Of a stretch of DNA of 43,510 nucleotides, positions 1-10,858 are shown piece by piece. Within the stretch, counting starts at the first letter, position 1. The number at the start of each line of letters is the position of its first letter. The stretch lies in contig NWUY0300012963.1 of the NCBI GenBank assembly GCA_004151065.3, forward strand, positions 4,201 to 47,710, in the 5' to 3' direction. This stretch comes from Larix sibirica. Taxonomy: Eukaryota > Streptophyta > Pinopsida > Pinales > Pinaceae. The notes below the pieces were generated by a model, which searched no databases, was not told the origin of the DNA, and saw only the letters and a list, made by a program, of their open reading frames with translations. Both the position numbers and the translations under genes were made by a program.

Positions 1-770
1 TTTATATTTATAATTTTAATTATTATTAAATTTCTATACTAAAAATAAATAAAATATCATTAACCCTTTTTTGAGATTAATTTAGTCTATTAAATCTTAA
101 GGAAAAAATATTCATTAAAATTTAATTATATAACAACCTTTATTATTTTTTAACTTTAAAATTAAAATAACCAACCAATTTGGTACCACAAAAAAATGTC
201 GATCACACTTTACAATCCCAAGGAAATGATTGCGTTGCTTATCCAATTCAACAATATTGGCTCCCCATCATTTTATTACATGACCTCTTAATAATTAGTT
301 CATAAAGTGATAAGCCATCTTCGTATATTCAACCATACGCAAAAATGCTCTCTCAAATTCTTTTACCCCGTGGTGGAGAAATTACTAAATTACTTATATT
401 TATATATTGTTCGAATTATGCCAAAGGAAAAGGTCCACCTCAAGTTATTGAAAACGATAGGTCCAACAAAGATGTGACCTTTTATCATTTAATTGTACCG
501 TGTTTCTTATGGATTGTGTAAAACTAACGTCATCTCGACAATCTTAAAATTTTAAGAATTGCATTTGAGCTCAACATTTCCATTCCATTTATTCATAGTG
601 TAGAGTTATAATTACAACTTGCATGTTAAAATATATTAGCACAACCATTTAGCTTGTGGCTGGTAAACATCGATAGGTTATAAGTTAAGTGTTACAAATA
701 AGTTACGACCCTCATTTCATTAAAATTTAGATTTCTCAGTGAGAATCTGAACTTACAACATGTTCCGAAA
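1..770. other. AT-rich intergenic DNA, nothing recognised
   Basis: Strongly AT-rich sequence with frequent stops in every frame and no reading frame of note. I see no repeat, RNA gene or promoter here that I can support. Confidence 0.6.
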
Positions 771-968
771 GTGTGACTATCAGTTTTCCATCGTGTGATT
801 ATGGGTTTTCATAAGTGTGATTATCGAATTCTAGAAATGCAATCATCGGTTTTTGGAAGTGTGATGTTCAGTTTCCAAATGTATGATTAATGGTTTTTTA
901 AAACATCATTATCGACTTCTAGTAGTGTGAATATTGGTTTCTGATGTTGTGACGATGAATAATATTTC
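771..968. repeat. 22-bp minisatellite, nine units
   Basis: A degenerate tandem repeat with consensus near GTGTGATTATCGGTTTTC plus about four variable bases. The GTGTGA-like start recurs at 771, 793, 815, 837, 859, 881, 903, 925 and 947, exactly 22 bases apart each time, although the units have drifted (for example TGCAATCATCGG at 837 and CATCATTATCGA at 903). The constant spacing despite base divergence shows tandem duplication followed by substitution with no net indels. Confidence 0.85.
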
Positions 969-1249
969 CAAAAATTTCATTATTATTTTAAAATCTTACT
1001 CATAATAAGTGTAATTAATCTCATTAATGGATTCACGAGTTTAACATGTCTTTTTTAATATTCACACAATCAATTCATTTACAATGCCAAAAGTATCTTG
1101 TATAGTGAGAAATGACACGGGCTCTTTCCTCTCACCACCAAGGTTCCTAAATTTTAATACGATTCACATGAATTACTAAATTATGAGAAAGGGATTGTGT
1201 TCTTTCTCATCAATATTTCTTGTTCTACCATGACAAAACTTATACAGAT
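969..1249. other. AT-rich spacer, nothing recognised
   Basis: Short AT-rich stretch between two small tandem repeats, with no coding or structural signal that I can support. Confidence 0.5.
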
Positions 1250-1448
1250 GATGAAACAAAAACCCATATCTCATTTTACATTGATAATTAAAGCATATTA
1301 CAAAATGTTTGCATGGTATGGCAATAGTAAATTGGAAGGAAATTTTACAAATAATGAAATAAAAAACCATATCTCATTTTCCATTGATAAACCAAGCATA
1401 TTACAAATTGTTTTCCTGGTATGGTGCTAGTAATTCAAATAGAAATTA
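1250..1448. repeat. 103-bp direct duplication, two copies
   Basis: Two adjacent diverged copies share CCATATCTCATTTT, CATTGATAA, AGCATATTACAAA and TGGTATGG in the same order. The first motif starts at 1264 and again at 1367, giving a period of 103. Short open frames on both strands here are by-products of the duplication and have no protein-like composition. Confidence 0.75.
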
Positions 1449-1608
1449 CATTTCACATCGAGACGAATAGGCTTGTTATATTTCTTCAAACATAGAAATA
1501 ATGCCTTGTTTAGCATCACACAGATTTGATTCTCACTTGTTGTTAATATATCTTAATAGCCATGTGTCCCTTTTCATTTATTTTTACCTTTCCTTCCTTT
1601 GCATCCAC

Positions 1609-3920
1609 TCATAATTTCAAGGCCCATATTATACTATCCACGTCAATGACATCATCTTTCTCTCGTCCAACTATCCACTCTTTATTTTTTTGATCCCAGC
1701 ATGCATATCCTCCATTGGGTTTCCACCATTGTACTAAAACCCGGTGTGTCTCCATATCAACATCAACCATGTCTGTGTAGACATCACCTAATTCCATCCA
1801 AAACCATATTGGATTACTATCACTTGGTCATACAATGGGCATATGACATTTCTTCACATCTTTTCTTGGATCAAATTATTTTTTGGGCTTGTTGTAGGAA
1901 GGACCCACACATATTTAATATTTTGTACGGACTCTTTGGCCCAAGTAATCCTCCATGACAGAAGGTGGTTGTTGAATATCGTTGTTGGTGTTTGATTCTT
2001 GTCTTGTATTAGGACAAAATGAACCTCTTGGACATACCCGATTAAATAACGGCACATCTAAAGCCCCCCCAAAAAAATTCCAGTATGTTATCTTCGGAAG
2101 CCAGAATTCTTCCCCTCCATCTTCTATTGCTCCACTGAAATGGGCAATATATGAATTTATTCCTTTATTCAAATCTTCAATGTCTTTTAGTTTTTTGAAT
2201 GGGGATAATGAAGGTTTCCCCACAGGCAATTTTGGCTTGCCATCGGCCCCATTTTTCCATATATTTATGCAATGAGACCAATGTTCATCTCTAATAGTTG
2301 CCTTATATTGCCATACAGGTGTGCCATAAACCATACTGAATTTGAAGTATTGGGGGGATTTGATACCCACAATATTCTGGCTTCCATCTAGTCGGTTTTT
2401 TCCCACAAAGGACTTAAATTCATAAACCTCGTTGATCAGGTATGGAGTGAAATTGCAATCATATTGGACTATTCTATAGTTATCCATGATTTGTGGTAGT
2501 GATAATATATCTTTTCTGACTTCAGTTGATCCAACAACCTCCCATAAGTTCTGTCTATATCTTCATGAGTGTGGCCAACTGGAAGTAAGATTACATATAC
2601 AATTGTAAAAATACTATTTGCTGTGAGCATGGATGCAAAATAAAAGAGTTAACAATTCTTGTTCTCACCTCCATAATTGTCGAGCTGCAAGAATAAAATC
2701 GGTGGATGTTTGTTCAAGGAATCACTTGGAACTGATAAATCCTACATGGCCTCACTTTTATATTCTTGGCACATTCCATAGGATTCATTTTGTGGAAGTG
2801 CATCTTGCAATGGATGCATTAATGAACACCCTTTCTCATACAACAAATTCCCAAATTCATCAACCACCAGGTCTTATAGCATCCACAAGCATAAAGATAT
2901 GGATGATACAGTGTAGTTTGAACCTCCATCTAGATAAGGGAGCCCAAAGTGACCAAAACCCCCATACCTATGCCCATGGGTAAGCATGCCAGTTAGACGT
3001 ACTGGGAGATTATAGGCAACGCTAACTGACTTTGGATTCCTTCCCATACTTTTTATGGAAGTCTTCATATTTTCCATCTTTTTGTGCACAATGCTCAAGC
3101 ATTTGTTTGGGTTGCGCTTTGATTCCAACCGATGTGCATAATAAGCTGCATGACAGTTGGTAATTTAATTATTGTAAAATTCCTCAACTTGGTGCCAATG
3201 TTTTATTATCGATGGGTCTATCATGCCTCTGAGTTTTTGTAAAATTTCAAAACACTCATCACCCTGTGCAAAGTAGATTTTCTTTGTAATTGAAACATTT
3301 GGGAAATGCCTACCCCATATACTGCTAAAGTTGGACTGTGACACTGGAGGAAGCATAAGCTTGGCAAGGTCATCATTGCATTTCTGAAGAACTATTTTTT
3401 GTGTATAATTTGGAGGTAATAATACGAGAGGAATCCTCGTTCTATCCGGATGCATTGATCGGTTCGGGTGGGGATCTATATCTATATTTTCGTTCACCTT
3501 GTTTCTTAGACTAGGTATTGGTTCTAAAGTATTAGGCATTGGATTTGCTAACCCACAATTTCCATTTACTGAACTTCTATCACCATTTACAAAATTACTC
3601 TTATAGTCAAAGAAGGTGGATCTTGGTATAAAAAAAGATAAATACCATGCATTTTGACAAACCTCAATGCCATCGAATTTCATGTAAATCAAGCTCCTTT
3701 TCTTTATGTTGTCACTCATATTTATAACTGCATTTAATTGCAATGAATTAGGCACAAATTCCCTTCTTTCATTCTCACCCTTGGCTTTAATCACACGACA
3801 ACCATTAACTAAAGAGCCATTGGGTATTTTAGAGATGCATTCATCTTTACAACATTTTTTATTTCTTAATCGCTTGAGCAAGCAATGTTCATCCTCATCT
3901 TCACTAGAACTTGTTTTCAT
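1609..3920 (-). pseudogene. Decayed DUF7869-type transposase-like gene
   Basis: Seen: reading on the minus strand from an ATG at 3920, one near-continuous frame encodes a CC..C cluster (KKCCKDECISK), the block DGIEVCQNAWYLSF, then KCLSIVHKKMENMKTS, RLTGMLTHGHRYGGF, FLQLDNYGGENKN and VILLPVGHTHEDIDRTYGR near 2600-2540. After one frameshift at about 2490-2530 a second frame continues with a C-terminal part ending near HRVLVQWWKPNGGY (1797-1609). Known: DUF7869 proteins, abundant transposon-associated proteins in plants, oomycetes and animals, show this order of cysteine cluster, QLDN..ENKN, PVGHTHEDxD and a W/Y-rich tail, over roughly 700-900 residues; this relic would be about 770. Breaks: stops at 3167-3165, 2874, 2744-2742, 2651-2649, 1915 and further down, mostly TAA or TAG. 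Inference: a dead mobile-element gene. I saw no terminal inverted repeats. The family call is strong from the motif series; the exact start is a guess. Confidence 0.8.
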
Positions 3921-5379
3921 TGCACATCTATGAGATGAATTTGGCCATGGGGGTTTGTGGTGATTGTATGGTCTGCTTGACTGTAAGAGAAATAATTGAT
4001 ACAAATGGGATATTCCAACCATGGAAGAGGATCTTCCACTGCACTCCACATATTCACTTCTACCTCTGGTGTAATTTCTTTAAACTTCATGTCTAATCTA
4101 GAATTACTAAGGTGCACCAACTAGTTAATGGGACACCTTATCAAAGAACCTTCTGGTAGACGGAAGTGGTTGCAATTATTTGTGAATATTTTATAGNTAC
4201 ATTCTGCTGGTACTTTGGCTCTTTCCAACCCACAAATGCTATGAGGACTATCATCCAGCTGAAGTGAAACTGAGAGACATTGTCCTGTACATTTGCTACA
4301 TCATCCAAAAATTCATTCAACAGGTAGCTTTCCTAGTTGAATGGTATCCCATCCTTAGCTTTGGCAGCTAGGGAGATCGCAGTAGCTGACACTTCTGTCG
4401 GTATGCATGTTATTAGTACTCTGCCTGTGAACAATTGCACTGTGAACCGCGTGGAAACATCTTTAATCTGGTCTGCTTGAGATCCTCGAGTTCCTTCAAT
4501 AAACCCAAATTCTCTCTTCACGTACAATTGTAATAGTCCCCTCGGCAACATACTTATTTTTAGATTAGAATATATGAGTTAGCTTCACTGATATTCCTTT
4601 AAAATTCAAGTTAATATGATCTTCAATGTGGGAAAAGGATGATCATTTTGACTGGTGTATACCTTGAAATTCCAATAAAGTTCCAGTTTTTTGGTTTAAC
4701 AGTTTATCTATTAGCCAAGATATTATATTCATATGCTGGACTAAGCAGGAGCACTTGTCGCAATGTGATAGAAATTTTACCACCATTACACCAAAATTAC
4801 ATAATCTCGACATTTCTCCTTGAATACTGTGGTCCTTGAGCACATTTGAGATAAAACCCAAGGCTATGTGCTCCTCTGTATTTGAACATATATGATTAAG
4901 TATGACATGGTGTGCAAGGAATTCGTTCCTTTCTTTGGGACCAAGATTCACAGAATATTCTTGCTCCCTGTATATTCACACTCTGATGCAGAAACCTCCC
5001 CTGAAGTTGTTGCATCATCTGAAGCACTTATATTATTTGTATCACTGTCATTCTTTGAATCACTAGCCATTGAATCACCCATCAAACCCATATTTGTCTG
5101 AGGTACCAAGCTTTCACCATGCTTAAAAAATTGTACAATCGACCAAGAAACAAAGTACATTCCACAACGCATGTCTTCCAGTGTCTTAAGTTCTTCAGTA
5201 GGACTGGATAATGGAACCTATCCATTTAGAACATTTTCAACATTGACAAAAAAGCAGTCGGATCTAATTTTGTTACAATGTAGCAGCTTCCTACTTGGGT
5301 AGACTTTGCATTCTGCAACCTTTGATTTTCTCCAAAATAAGTCTACCTCTTCTCCATCCACGAATGTTGGAGACCTCAT
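3921..5379 (-). pseudogene. Unrecognised coding relic upstream of the DUF7869 gene
   Basis: Minus-strand frames with protein-like composition run from an ATG at 5379 (MRSPTFVDGEEVDLFWRK) through an in-frame TAG at 5220-5218 to an acidic, Ser/Asp-rich stretch ending at 4948. They continue after a frameshift as LGPKERNEFLAHHVILNH (4951-4643). A further block at 4551-4200 contains IPTEVSATAISLAAKAKDG, then TAG at 4335-4333, then a third block holding NNCNHFRLPEGSLIRCPIN and TAG at 4123-4121. There is one ambiguous base, n, at 4197, beside a frame change. It may be an N-terminal extension of the DUF7869 gene, a second gene of the same element, or a captured host fragment with introns removed or lost. 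The A..SLAAKAKD segment faintly recalls a cyclin-type helix, but that is too weak to name. I do not recognise the product. Confidence 0.5.
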
Positions 5380-6430
5380 TATTTACAATCTGCAATTCAA
5401 GCAATTCATTATTTGAATTATATATTTAAACCTTAAAATTAATTTGTATTGATGCATATTTTTAGTAACAAAATGAAGGGATCCAAAAAATGAAGTCGTC
5501 ACTGCCGGTCAAGAGCCTTCTAGATCGTCATAGAAGTAAAAAAAATTCCCCATGCAAATGAAATTTAAAATAAAAAATATAGTTTTGGAGGTTAATCCGT
5601 TGAACATTAGAAACTCTTTATGTATGAGGAATCGGGAACTGGGTATTAGGAATAAGTAATAGCACTAAAAAATTTAAGTAACCTCGAAACAACTCTCATC
5701 AACTCATAAGCATGGATTCCAAATTTCAACAGTGAACACCCCATAAACAAAGTCAAGGTTGACCAAGAGTTGGTGCGTTATATTATCTTACATCTTGATA
5801 TGACACGTCAATCGTGTTATATTATATTTGATATATAAATATTTGTCATCCTTCAAATAATAATGTGTTAATAAGATGAGGTTTTTATATATATACTATG
5901 TAATGTTTTAATAATACACCATATACAATATGCTTCTATGATTTACAATGTAAAGAGAAAAAATATATATGGAGACCATGCAAATTGTATATATAGACTA
6001 CTACACAATGAAAACTAATTTAAGTACATTTAATCCAATGATAACCGCGATGCAACATGACATACCTATCAAGCAACGCTACCCAACCGATTCAGTGCTT
6101 ACCCCGTTCGTTATACAATTCGTGGTTTTTGCACCCTCGTAGGAAAATCCGTAGAAAAAGTTGTCATCCTTTAGTCACTTTACCTTCATACCATTAAATG
6201 TACATACCTTCCAAATATTTTGCATGATCACACATTTAATATCCTTTCATGATCTCGCGCATGCAATGAATCCAATTCCCAATGTTTTGGAAATGAGAGT
6301 CATCATGAATAAATAGTGCTATTGCTCATTTACATAAGTAAATGGACAAAATTATTAAGCATGCCACATGTCATTTGATGTTGAGGTGATGACGCTTCTA
6401 TCCTTTGGATCTCAAGAAACTTTCACTTCA
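5380..6430. other. AT-rich intergenic DNA
   Basis: No coding signal on either strand. It includes TA-rich tracts around 5810-5990 (runs of TATATA) and nothing else that I recognise. Confidence 0.55.
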
Positions 6431-6531
6431 TAGGGAAACATTTAATGAGCCATTCAGGTGCATATACATCGTTGGATGCAATCGCATCCAACAGTGTAGT
6501 TGTAGCCACTGGCTCATTAAATGCAACCCTA
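6431..6531. repeat. 101-nt near-symmetric fold-back
   Basis: The outer arms CATTTAATGAGCCA (6439-6452) and TGGCTCATTAAATG (6510-6523) are perfect inverted repeats of 14 bp, and the match extends outward imperfectly to TAGGG (6431) and CCCTA (6531). The centre is a perfect 9-bp stem, GTTGGATGC (6471-6479) with GCATCCAAC (6484-6492), around a four-base loop. Both stems share a centre at about 6481, so the whole stretch can fold into one long hairpin with mismatched middle segments. It could be a very small MITE, a small-RNA precursor-like hairpin, or a fossil of one. No clear target-site duplication is visible. It ends about 100 bases before the first gag-like locus. Confidence 0.8.
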
Positions 6532-6628
6532 CAGGGTGCCTATTAATGGCCTTCTTTCAGTGATTAAATATGGAATTCATAATAAGATTTTTCTTATTTG
6601 ATATTTTTGTGATTCAAATCATTATCGA
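6532..6628. other. Spacer before the first gag-like locus
   Basis: AT-rich bases between the fold-back and the first coding signal. No TATA box or other promoter element can be assigned with confidence. Confidence 0.4.
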
Positions 6629-9173
6629 TGGCTTAGTGTCAGAAGCACCTCGTTTGTTTCAGCGTTTTTACTAGATTTCAAAGGCACCTTCACACATAGC
6701 TCCTTCTAGTAAGGATATAGAGGAAATCCCTCCGCTAGCCTCAGCAAAAGGATTGATATTATCAAACACCAGTGTAATGACTGGGTTTGAAGGTTATACG
6801 GACTATGAAGACATCTACCAGATATTCTCCACGAGAGATTTTCCCCAAGATGAAAATGATTTGGATGTGTATCAGAACATACAGAAGAGTTGTGTGCATT
6901 CCATTGTAGCAAGGATGACATTGATGTGCTTCAAATTGAATGATGCAACCAGGTGGTTATTCGACCACGTTGATCTGCAAAATGGAGTGGTCATGGACAC
7001 AAAAGGACAGGTAATCACCTCACTCAGGAATAACTCATTCCAGCGTATCTATAATCCAAAGGAACCTCAGGTATTAATGGACCATGTATTCATCAGAAAT
7101 TTTATCAGTAAGCACCCAAATCCTGTCAAAATCATCAAGGACTGGTGGGCCAAGGAACCTACCTTCACAAAGAGGTCTAATAAGAAGTATATGATATAGT
7201 ATTTCTGGAGGCCATATAGGCTACTCATGGAAATGTTATGCCACTTGTATGGCCTTGAACATTCTACACACTTCCTGTTGGATTGGGCACCCCTGGTGCA
7301 TCATGTGACAGATACCAGAGAAGTTTTCAACTGGGAAAACATCTTGTCCAACAACCTATTTGTAACCCTTAAATATGCAAATCAAGTACCTAACGGTCGA
7401 AAGTTTCATATGATTGCTTTTCTATTTGATGCTATTTGTTTTTCCAATGCATTTCCATCCATGAAATGGAACTGGAAGTAATATTCCTTGCTCGTTCATG
7501 TTTACTATAAAGATATGTGGTTGTCCTATTATAAACCCCATTTGTACAATATTTGCACCCATTTTTTCACACCCCTATATTTTTTTATTTTTAGAAAACC
7601 CATACCAAGTCTAATTCACCAAGCCATGGAATCCTTATCACAAATTGATTACTGGTATTGCTTGGATTTTTTTACCTACATTCCAGTCTTTGGCATGAAT
7701 GCATCCCCCCATTTGTTACCAATGTATGTTCCTGACTGATTGCTCGCCCATGAAATTGCTTACCAAACTGTCATAAACGGTGTCAAATCCAATTTTTCCC
7801 GTATGAGTAAGAAAGGTTGGCCTAATTTCCCCATTCACATAGGCTCATTCACCTTAGCTAATTATCAACATGCCTGTAAGGAAGCGACTATATTGGAAGA
7901 GATGAAAGTTGGATTTGTCAAGCCGAAAGGGCATGACCCTAGGAGGGAAATTAAACAACATTTCAAGTCATTATCATTACATTATAACTACATACATGTC
8001 GAAGACCCTGGAGAAACTATGTTTCAAGGGGATACTTCCTTTGATGAATTTTTTGAGAAAATATTGGAATGGGAGCAGAGGACACTACACAACCGGTAGT
8101 TATTCCTTCATGATTCATACTATCCTAACTGGGAGAAGAGATTCCTTCGCAGTTGAGGTAGAAAAATAAATGATGAATAAGAACCAAGCTAGAAGAGAGA
8201 GAGAGGAGGGGGTAAACAAATTTTATGATGAATAGGTGAAGCTGTGGAGGATTGAAACACAAATTTTATCCCAGGGAGAGTACCTAAAAAATGTATCCAA
8301 TCAAAAATTTGAACATGCAGGAAGAAGAGACTGAAGCCCAAGATTCAGTGGATGTAGAATGCCACAAGGCCACAGAGTACGAACGCTGTGAAGCAGAGGA
8401 AGAACACAGTAGGGCCACAGCCGCAAAAGATTAATAATGAAAAAGAAAACAAGAAGAGATCTGCGGAGGAAGAGAAAAAATTGAAAGAAGAGGCTGACAA
8501 AGAAGAATCAAGGTTTCGACTCCTCTCCGAACAACAACAAAAACAACAGGAGGAAAACTGCAAGGCCGATGAGGAAAGAAAAAGAGGGGAAGAAGAAAAA
8601 TTGCAAAAACTTGGACAACAACAAAAGGACAATAAAATTGTCTTTCAAATGTACCCCATCAATCCAGGAACTCCACTGGCTATGATATATGGAGAGTACT
8701 TTCAACCCATGGATATAGATAATATAGTCATCTCCTTGGGAGATTATTTTCCTTATTCAACTAGCAAGAGTATTTCTAAAAGGTTGTCCAAGAGATAGAG
8801 GAACAAAGGAAATATTAGTAGCATCATAGTGTTTGACATGGAAGGAAAGGAAATGGGTGAAATTGTATATGGCGCTGCCTCCTTGATTGAAGTATTGGAA
8901 AATGTTAGTGTGTCTTCAACCTAAGACCTAATCAAACAAATGCAACAACGTAATGAACAAACAGAGCAATATAAGCAGTTGTATGAACAGATGAAGTATC
9001 GTTTCGATGAATTTCATCATGAGTCGGTGATGGAGCAGGAGCAGCTGAAAGAAGTGCATGAGAATGATCTAGCTCTATTGAAAGCAGAACATGAGGATCA
9101 CACGACGGAATTGGATATGTTTAGAGACAACGCATAGTTTCAAATCGAGCTTTTGAAAAATGAACATGTGTAA
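6629..9173 (+). pseudogene. Decayed gag-like gene with coiled-coil tail (locus 1)
   Basis: Seen: one frame (starts at positions divisible by 3) stays protein-like from about 6633 to a final TAA at 9171-9173, broken by stops at 6672, 7197, 7479, 7737, 8097, 8796, 8922 and 9135. All are TAG or TAA except TGA at 7737. Two or three compensating frameshifts lie between 8100 and 8420. The N-terminal half is globular, with HPNPVKIIKDWWAKEP, YFWRPYRLLMEMLCHLYG, FHMIAFLFDAICFSNAF, GSFTLANYQHA and KGHDPRREIKQH. After 8420 it becomes a K/E/Q-rich helix, then MYPINPGTPLAMIYGEYF, then a second coiled coil (8940-9160). Known: uncharacterised repetitive plant proteins of this layout occur in large plant genomes; I rely on memory for that likeness. 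Inference: a gag-like or other transposon-encoded gene. No zinc knuckle, protease or polymerase motif follows. The start is unresolved; an ATG at 6629 would need a one-base shift. Satellite DNA begins about 190 bases after the stop. Confidence 0.65.
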
Positions 9174-9365
9174 AATTACTTTTGATTTAAATTATTTTAC
9201 AATATTGAGGCCTTAATTTGGAATTGGAATTTGGGAATTGTTTCTTGGATTTTCAAACCAATATTAAGCAACATATTTTCCATGGGCATTCTGTTGGTTT
9301 ATAAGTTTGCTACCATCAGTGGGATAGGTTATTCCTTGCATATTATGTTGGTTTAGAATTTTTCT
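9174..9365. other. 3' flank of locus 1
   Basis: AT-rich sequence between the end of the gag-like frame and the first satellite island. No clear AATAAA signal is placed as it is behind locus 2. Confidence 0.4.
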
Positions 9366-9905
9366 TTAGACCTAGAGAAAGGTCCAGTTGCTCTCTCAAA
9401 TTACAAGAGTTTGATAAAGGGCCCTTATTCTTTCTCCCTCCAAAACTCTAAGGGAGACTATTCCCAAGAAAGGGCTAGTTGCTCGCTCAAATTACAAGAT
9501 TTTGAGAAAGGTCCTTTCTCTTTCTCCTCTGAAAACTATGAGGGAGAGTGCGCCCATGCTACTCATTTGTATGGAACAAGTGTGAGAAAGGGCTAGTTCT
9601 CCTTGATCCTTCCTCCCAAAAAATACTAGAGCTAGAGAAAGGGCCAATTTTCTCACTCGTGATAAGAGTTTGAGAAGTGTCCCATTTTTCTCCTTTTGTC
9701 ATGAAATTACACACTAGCTAAAAAATAGAGGTCACTCCACCTATTCCTCATCACTCTAAACATAAAAGGTTCTGAAAGGACTAGTGCTCCTTCTCCTCAA
9801 TCAAATTTCAGAAGTCATAGGAAAGGCCAACCTAACTAGAACACTTAGAAAGGGCCAATATTGCCACTCGCCCTACCACTCTATGTAGCACTTTAGGTCA
9901 TTAAT
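9366..9905. repeat. Satellite island behind locus 1
   Basis: Contains the hallmark phrases of the large array to the right: GAGAAAGGTCCAGTTGCTC, CTCAAATTACAAGAGTTTGA, GGAACAAGTGTGAGAAAGGG, CTTCCTCCCAAAAAATACTAG and CATCACTCTAAACATAAAAGG. It equals one to two diverged 310-bp units with an interruption at about 9700-9740. The copy stands about 8 kb left of the main array. Confidence 0.85.
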
Positions 9906-10078
9906 TCGTTCCTTTGACCAAGGGAGGTATACCTAAAATGGAATGCAATGAATCCAATCTTGTCACCCTAGGTGCCTTTAAAATGTGCATGGAAAACTTC
10001 ACTGGATTTACAAACAAAATTATAGGTCCACCCCCATCGACGACCAAGATAGGATCATTCCACCTTCCCCTAGGTGAG
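9906..10078. other. Unassigned spacer between satellite islands
   Basis: Overlapping short open frames occur on both strands, with no family likeness and no satellite motif. Nothing is supported. Confidence 0.4.
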
Positions 10079-10195
10079 TTTCCCTTCTCCACCTTCTCAC
10101 TCGTCATCACTCTAACGATAAAAGGTTCTGAAAGGGGACAGTGAAATTAGAATAGGGTGATAAAAGGCCATTGTTCAAAGTTCATGAATGGATAT
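10079..10195. repeat. Small satellite island
   Basis: TCATCACTCTAACGATAAAAGG is followed by a GAAAGGGG core, AATTAGAATAGGGTGATAAAAG and GCCATTGTT, the same order as in the main array. It amounts to about a third of one 310-bp unit. The variant AAAAGGTTCTGAAAGG is shared with the copy at 9760, so these two islands probably derive from one local duplication. Confidence 0.75.
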
Positions 10196-10761
10196 CGACT
10201 AAAACGATAACCTTCAAAAATTAGACATGACATCGAATACTGGCCATATCACCACTAGTAGAACGCCATGCCCCAAGCCTTGTGTAGAACTACAAAAGAT
10301 ACCTCATTGATTTATAAAACAATCATAAATCTAACTCAGAGAATACATACAAAGAGGGAATGAAGACATAGAAGATGGAAGGACTGGAGCGATTCAATAC
10401 ACATGACGGTTAACTCTGCACAAGACCCCCACCAAGTCCTGACTTGAAAAATACAATCGAATCTACACATAAAACATCTACAAGGAACACTACCTGATGA
10501 CCGACCAAAGAAGACATCAAGCGATGATTAAACCAGAGACAAAACTAATGAAGACAACAACTACCAAGAGGGTTTTAATTTATATTTATTACTGCCACCC
10601 AAACAAATATTTTTTGACATTTTTATTTCTCATACTTCTCATCAAACAACATTTTGTCTAAAATTTTGGCCTTCAATAATGAATTTTTTTGTGAGAAATT
10701 AACCCTTCGATAATGAACTTTTAATTAAAAATTTACCTAGTATAAATATAGTGCTCTATGG
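10196..10761. other. Unassigned spacer
   Basis: No supportable gene. Between 10660 and 10730 the phrase TTCAATAATGAA / TTCGATAATGAAC recurs about 43 bases apart, a small degenerate duplication. The rest is unique as far as I can see. Confidence 0.45.
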
Positions 10762-10858
10762 CCCTTCATCCCAAAAATTACTAGAGCGAGAGAAAGGGTC
10801 AGTTGCTCACTAAAATTAGAATAGTTAAAAGTTTGAGAAAGGATCCATACTCCTTGTC
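10762..10858. repeat. Small satellite island
   Basis: Holds CATCCCAAAAATTACTAGAGC, GAGAGAAAGGGTCAGTTGCTC and TTTGAGAAAGGATCCATACTCC, matching part of the 310-bp satellite unit on the same strand as the other islands. Confidence 0.8.

Noticed and set aside
1176-1430. Overlapping 64- and 77-codon frames on both strands
   Set aside because: They coincide with the 103-bp duplication; low-complexity composition and no sign of a gene.
8345-8705. Minus-strand Ser/Cys/Phe-rich frames
   Set aside because: They are antisense shadows of the K/E/Q-rich plus-strand coding region of locus 1.
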